64,000 nucleotides of DNA. It comes from Piscicola geometra. Taxonomy: Eukaryota; Annelida; Clitellata; Hirudinida; Piscicolidae. This document shows, piece after piece, positions 61,001 to 64,000 of this stretch. The position numbers and the translations under genes were made by a program. The first letter of the stretch is position 1; the number at the start of each line of letters is the position of its first letter. The stretch is from positions 15,652,083-15,716,082 of the forward strand of contig OX030955.1 of NCBI GenBank assembly GCA_943735955.1, read 5' to 3'. Under the pieces are notes generated by a model, which had not been told where the DNA came from, made no database searches, and worked only from the letters and a program-made list of their open reading frames with translations.

Positions 61001-62480
61001 GCACTTAATAGGCAGTGGGTGCTTATCCCCACTGCCACCCCTTGGCTATGACAACTTTGAAACCAATGGGTTAATGGGTTAGGTACAGTGAATATAAGGG
61101 TTTTCTATCTTTATAACAGCAAATCTTCAACAGCTTCCATGGCCTAGTGCTTGCACTCTAGACTCCGGATCGCTATGCTCTGGGTTTAATTCCCGGTAAT
61201 AATATTTTGTAAACAAATATTTTTTAAAGATTTAATTCATGTTTTAAAAAAATTTAACTCGTTTTTAAATTATTTATTTATTTATATAATTAAACAAATT
61301 AAACGATTTAATTCATGTTTAAAAAAAACTTAACTCGTTTGTTAAATTATTTAATTATTTATTTATTTAAATAATTAAACACTATTCAATTTTTTTTAAA
61401 TATTTCTTTATTCACTGTATCTACAGAAAAAGTCGTTTGAAGTTGCCTGAATGTTCACTGTACCTACCGAAAAAGTTGCGTAGATTTCACTGTGGCGTCA
61501 CAGTGAAATTTAAACGCCATTTTCGGTAGGTACAGTGAACATTCACGCAACTTTAAACGCCTATTTCGATAGGTACAGTGAACATTCAAGCAACTTTCTC
61601 AATTTTTCTTACGTACAGTGATAATTATTTAATGTTGGAATTATTATTTAAATAAATTATTTTTATTTTTAATTAGAATATATTTCTATGCTATAAAGAT
61701 AAAATAAATAAATAATTTAAAGTATGAAAAGTATTTAATTATTTAAAACAAATAAAATATTTCAATGCTTAAAATATACATGAAAAAATATTTTCAATAT
61801 TTAAAAAATATTTCTCAAAAAATTAAATTTAATAAACATACAAACAAAAATGTATTGAAAAAATCATGACCGGGAATTGAACCTGAGCGCATTGAAAAGC
61901 CATACTTTCACTGTACCTAATTTAAAATCACGTAAAATTCACTGTACCTACCGTCTTGCAATTTCACCCACTACATATTTGTGTACCGCCCTTTACGAAG
62001 AGAACAAAGAGACTCAGCCATCATGTTCTGAACAAATACATCTTCAGACGGAAAACTATGAGTGACTTAGTTGAAGTTGAAGAGGGTAAAGAATTCTATA
62101 AAAAAGAGCCACAATAATAAAATAACGTTTAGCAGAGAAGTGAAAAACGAAAAGAACGCTTTTTACTTAAATACTATATAATAAATAGAAATGTTAGTTT
62201 TATTTTAAAAAATGCATGTTGTTACTTGCAATTCAGGAGATGAATCTTCATTGGGCAATGATTCCACTAATATGTCGATATCTTTCGCGGTTCTAGCGAT
62301 CATTTGAGCAAATAAAAGAGCATTGTCATCGTTGGAGGGGTTTTCAGGCTTCGCTGAGGAACGTTCGAAGCCCGGGAAATGAGCAGAAGGTGCTGTTTGT
62401 TGAAGGACACCAACAGCATTACAAAAGTGATCTGCTAAAAGATTTGCTGCTTCTTGTAACTGAGTTAATCTATCTGTCAT
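55021..62480 (-). CDS. MED21: Mediator of RNA polymerase II transcription subunit 21
   Basis: Nuclear Mediator middle-module subunit that pairs with MED7 and bridges activators to Pol II. Exons (minus strand): 62480-62226, 55307-55237, 55120-55021 (TGA); phases 0 and 2 fit; 426 nt gives 141 residues, close to the usual ~144. Exon 1 begins MTDRLTQLQEAANLLADHF and includes GVLQQ, QMIARTAKDIDILVESLP. Exon 2 (SLRRLEAENQEAARQLE) and exon 3 (GERMLSKIHSCLHEIAQVQL) continue the conserved C-terminal coiled coil. Splice sites: CAA|GTAACA, TTTCAG|GCT, AAAG|GTACAA, TTCATAG|A. Start ATG precedes the first conserved residues directly. Intron 1 (55308-62225, 6.9 kb) is packed with nested transposons. Intron 2 is 116 bp. 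No defects seen. Confidence 0.94.
56097..58535 (+). pseudogene. piggyBac transposase, frameshifted and interrupted
   Basis: N-terminal frame 56097-56744 (LHEVLSILEDDNDFFSADI, acidic then basic region, MLSGYVPLANRRMYWEQ). Then a shift into 56719-56976 with the first catalytic Asp (LAIDESMVPYY), and another shift into about 56965-57060 with the second (YFDNFFTS). After the MITE, 57770-58189 carries the third (YMGGTDQMDKN) and KKWWWPLFGFLID. The C-terminal zinc-binding domain (58380-58535) keeps CKQCGKKVQKKCLKC and HLECFSIYH. All three catalytic acids and the finger remain recognisable, so the copy is fairly young but inactive. Confidence 0.88.
57064..57756. mobile_element. 693-bp hAT MITE inside the piggyBac transposase
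   Basis: Ends CAGTGTTATTTTCGT and ACGAAAATAACACTG are perfect inverted repeats; GATTGAAC occurs at 57056-57063 and 57757-57764. Subterminal repeats GTTTTGAAAATAATTATAGT lie near both ends. No coding frame. Confidence 0.96.
58554..60041. mobile_element. hAT-like non-autonomous element with CCCGT-rich ends (copy 2)
   Basis: Ends TAGAAGTCGGGC and GTCCGACCTCTA; perfect 8-bp duplication GTAGCAAT at 58546-58553 and 60042-60049. Collinear with copy 1 (30842-32605) but without the nested SINE. CCCGT-rich subterminal regions at both ends. No transposase. Confidence 0.95.
60085..60651 (-). pseudogene. LINE reverse transcriptase C-terminal fragment
   Basis: Contains KIALLHASESRTLYAYQEKR, FHMRCLRRMLGISWQDRVTN, RLRWLGHVRRMDDGRLP and YKDVCKRDL, homologous to 52175-52714 but clearly diverged. 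Truncated at both ends. The adjoining GC-richer 60652-61070 (GTGACCTCTCCAGGGCGTAA, CCTTGGCTATGACAAC) is probably the rest of the retroelement insertion, without a clean frame. Confidence 0.8.
61081..61950. mobile_element. Palindromic element with GGTACAGTGAA ends and inverted tRNA-like heads
   Basis: AGGTACAGTGAA at 61081 and TTCACTGTACCT at 61907 and 61938 form the outer inverted repeat. Just inside, on the left, a tRNA-like head has TGGCCTAGTGC (A box) and GGGTTTAATTCCCGG (B box). On the right is an inverted GACCGGGAATTGAACCTGAG (B box complement). The middle has several TAGGTACAGTGAACATTCA copies in both orientations. A related TTCACTGTACCTA scrap lies at 55667. Confidence 0.65.
61453..61545. 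repeat. Strong hairpin inside the palindromic element
   Basis: GTTCACTGTACCTACCGAAA (61453) pairs with the complement at 61526-61545. Within the loop a second perfect 11-bp stem ATTTCACTGTG/CACAGTGAAAT (61484-61509) closes a GCGT tetraloop. Confidence 0.85.
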
Positions 62481-62840
62481 CGTGAACTGTCATAAGCGAC
62501 TATAATAGTCGATAATATAATATTTTTCTTTGTGAAGAAAAAGTGTATCAAAGTAAAATTAGAATTTTTATGGTTTAATCCAATGGGTTATAAAATTAAG
62601 TAAAATATGAAATTTAATTATGCCTTAAACATTTTTTAATACTATTTTTAAATTATAAAGTTTATTTATACAACATAATTCGCGCCATAACGTAATTTTA
62701 CAGGGGATACTTTTGAAATCGTACTCGGAAGCATAGACATAGCAATATAAAAACAGCTGATGGCAATGTTTATTTATTTCTTGAATCAGCTGATTGTTGG
62801 TATCTAACAATAACAAGAAGCGGCCATGTTATTTTATATT

Positions 62841-63190
62841 TCAGCAAACTATCCGAGGCGAGATATATCGAAAATGAACAATAACTGAGACTTCTTTTAC
62901 TTTTTTTTTACATATTTTAAACAAAGTTATATGATAGTTCACGATATATATTTCGGCAAACTATCTGAGGCGAGATATATCGTAAAATGAACAATAAATG
63001 AGGCTTCTTTACTTCTTTTACGAATAATTTTTTGAGTAATTAATAATAATTTTACTTAGTAATGTCAAATCTGGTATATATTTCGGCAAACTATCTGAGG
63101 CGAGTAATATCGTTAAATGAACAATAAATAAGGCTTCTTTACTTCTTTTATGAATACTTTTTTGAGTAATTATTAATAATTTTACTCAGT
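62841..63190. repeat. Three ~115-bp direct repeats beside the MED21 start
   Basis: TTTCGGCAAACTATCTGAGG followed by CGAGATATATCG, ATGAACAATAA and GGCTTCTTTACTTC recurs at about 62840, 62952 and 63072, about 360 to 700 bp upstream of the MED21 ATG. Copies 2 and 3 are closest to each other. Confidence 0.85.
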
Positions 63191-64000
63191 AATGTCAAAT
63201 CTGTTCACATTGAAATTAAAATTATTCACATAAAAATAATTCAAAAGATCTGCGAGGTTTTTAACTCTCTAAACTAAACTAATAGGAGAAAAAAATCTTA
63301 TTCATTTAAAGTATTTTATTTTGCGTGTTAGCAATACCGTTTTATAACCATACAGCGATTTAAACATAGGAAATTTGTCTATGTTAATCGTTAATCTCAT
63401 TTGCATAGATTATGAGTACAATTTCCAAAGTAAACCATTTTACAGTAGATTTGTTTTATTGTGTTTTGCCTTAAAAATTGTTTCTAAAACTTGGATACTG
63501 GTAAGTTTTTATCAAATATGTTCAGCATTAAAAATATTCCTTATTGGCTTTATCTAAAAAAAGCTATAGAGCACAATAAAGACTAACTTTTTTTATGTAA
63601 ATGAATCAATTAATAGTTTAAAATAAAGGAAAAGAGCAAAAAAATAAATGCACAAAAACTGAAAATATATATTTAATAAAAAAAGTTATTTTCAAGCACT
63701 TGGTAAGTCTTATCCAGTGCATAATGGAATCAACTTTACTTGAGCTTTGACTGATAATATAAAATTGATATGCTTGTCACTAGCAGCTAGTCACAAATTG
63801 CAGTTTATAATTAGATTAGTATATCTAATTATTAGCTAAACTATCAGTAACTAGTTATACTAAACTTTTTTAGCTGCTAGTAGTAGTAGTAGCAGTAGTA
63901 GTAAATTTAGTAGTAGTAGTAATAGTATTAGTTTATTTTCTAAATTATTTTTCTCTGTTTTCATTCAAATTTTCATATTATCTTTTGATAGAGATGGCAG
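63191..64000. other. AT-rich intergenic; nothing recognised
   Basis: Only a short TAGTAGTAG microsatellite at 63878-63922 stands out. Confidence 0.5.

Noticed and set aside
31876..61200. tRNA genes at 31.88, 35.38, 42.02 and 61.14 kb
   Set aside because: A and B boxes are present but acceptor stems do not pair and bodies and tails are SINE-like.
61877..62065. Plus-strand 62-codon frame as a MED21 exon
   Set aside because: Wrong strand, and the true exons 2 and 3 were found at 55307-55237 and 55120-55021.

Overview
This is a eukaryotic, almost certainly invertebrate metazoan, genomic window: intron-split genes with GT-AG junctions, AT-rich non-coding DNA, tandem repeats and many nested transposons. 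I cannot name the species. No bacterial or viral genes, rRNA, CRISPR array or free-standing tRNA gene was recognised.

Layout. (1) 251-21154 (+): the last 16 coding exons of acylaminoacyl-peptidase (APEH). The frame is continuous and keeps the Ser/Asp/His triad; the first exons lie left of the window. Most of its introns are filled with tandem repeats, including a ~5.4 kb 28-bp minisatellite that grew out of the exon's own splice-donor junction, plus a hAT transposon and a ~5.5 kb block of AT-rich minisatellites bounded by inverted repeats. (2) 22223-27188 (-): a complete seven-exon protocadherin-like cadherin, tail to tail with APEH. (3) 29.9-35.1 kb: transposons (hAT-like elements with CCCGT-rich ends, a nested tRNA-derived SINE, a Tigger/pogo element). 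(4) 35231-40839 (+): a perlecan (HSPG2-like) segment with a SEA-like exon, three LDL-A exons, an Ig domain and a laminin IV domain. It is broken by a hAT element inside the Ig exon and by an in-frame TAG in the laminin IV domain. (5) 44285-48533 (+): an unrecognised, very acidic type I membrane protein in three exons. (6) 50.6-54.6 kb: AT repeats and remnants of MULE/FLYWCH, LINE and hAT elements. (7) 55021-62480 (-): complete MED21 (Mediator subunit) in three exons. Its 6.9 kb first intron holds a piggyBac element split by a hAT MITE, a second hAT-like element, a LINE fragment and a palindromic tRNA-like element.

The genes do not form a pathway: a cytosolic peptidase, an adhesion receptor, a basement-membrane proteoglycan fragment, an orphan membrane protein and a transcription cofactor. 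What links the region is its transposon and repeat history. Five insertions have 8-bp target duplications (four perfect, one with a single mismatch), so the order of several events can be read directly. All exon joins below are my own reading from splice signals, reading phase and protein-family similarity; no RNA evidence or alignment was available.
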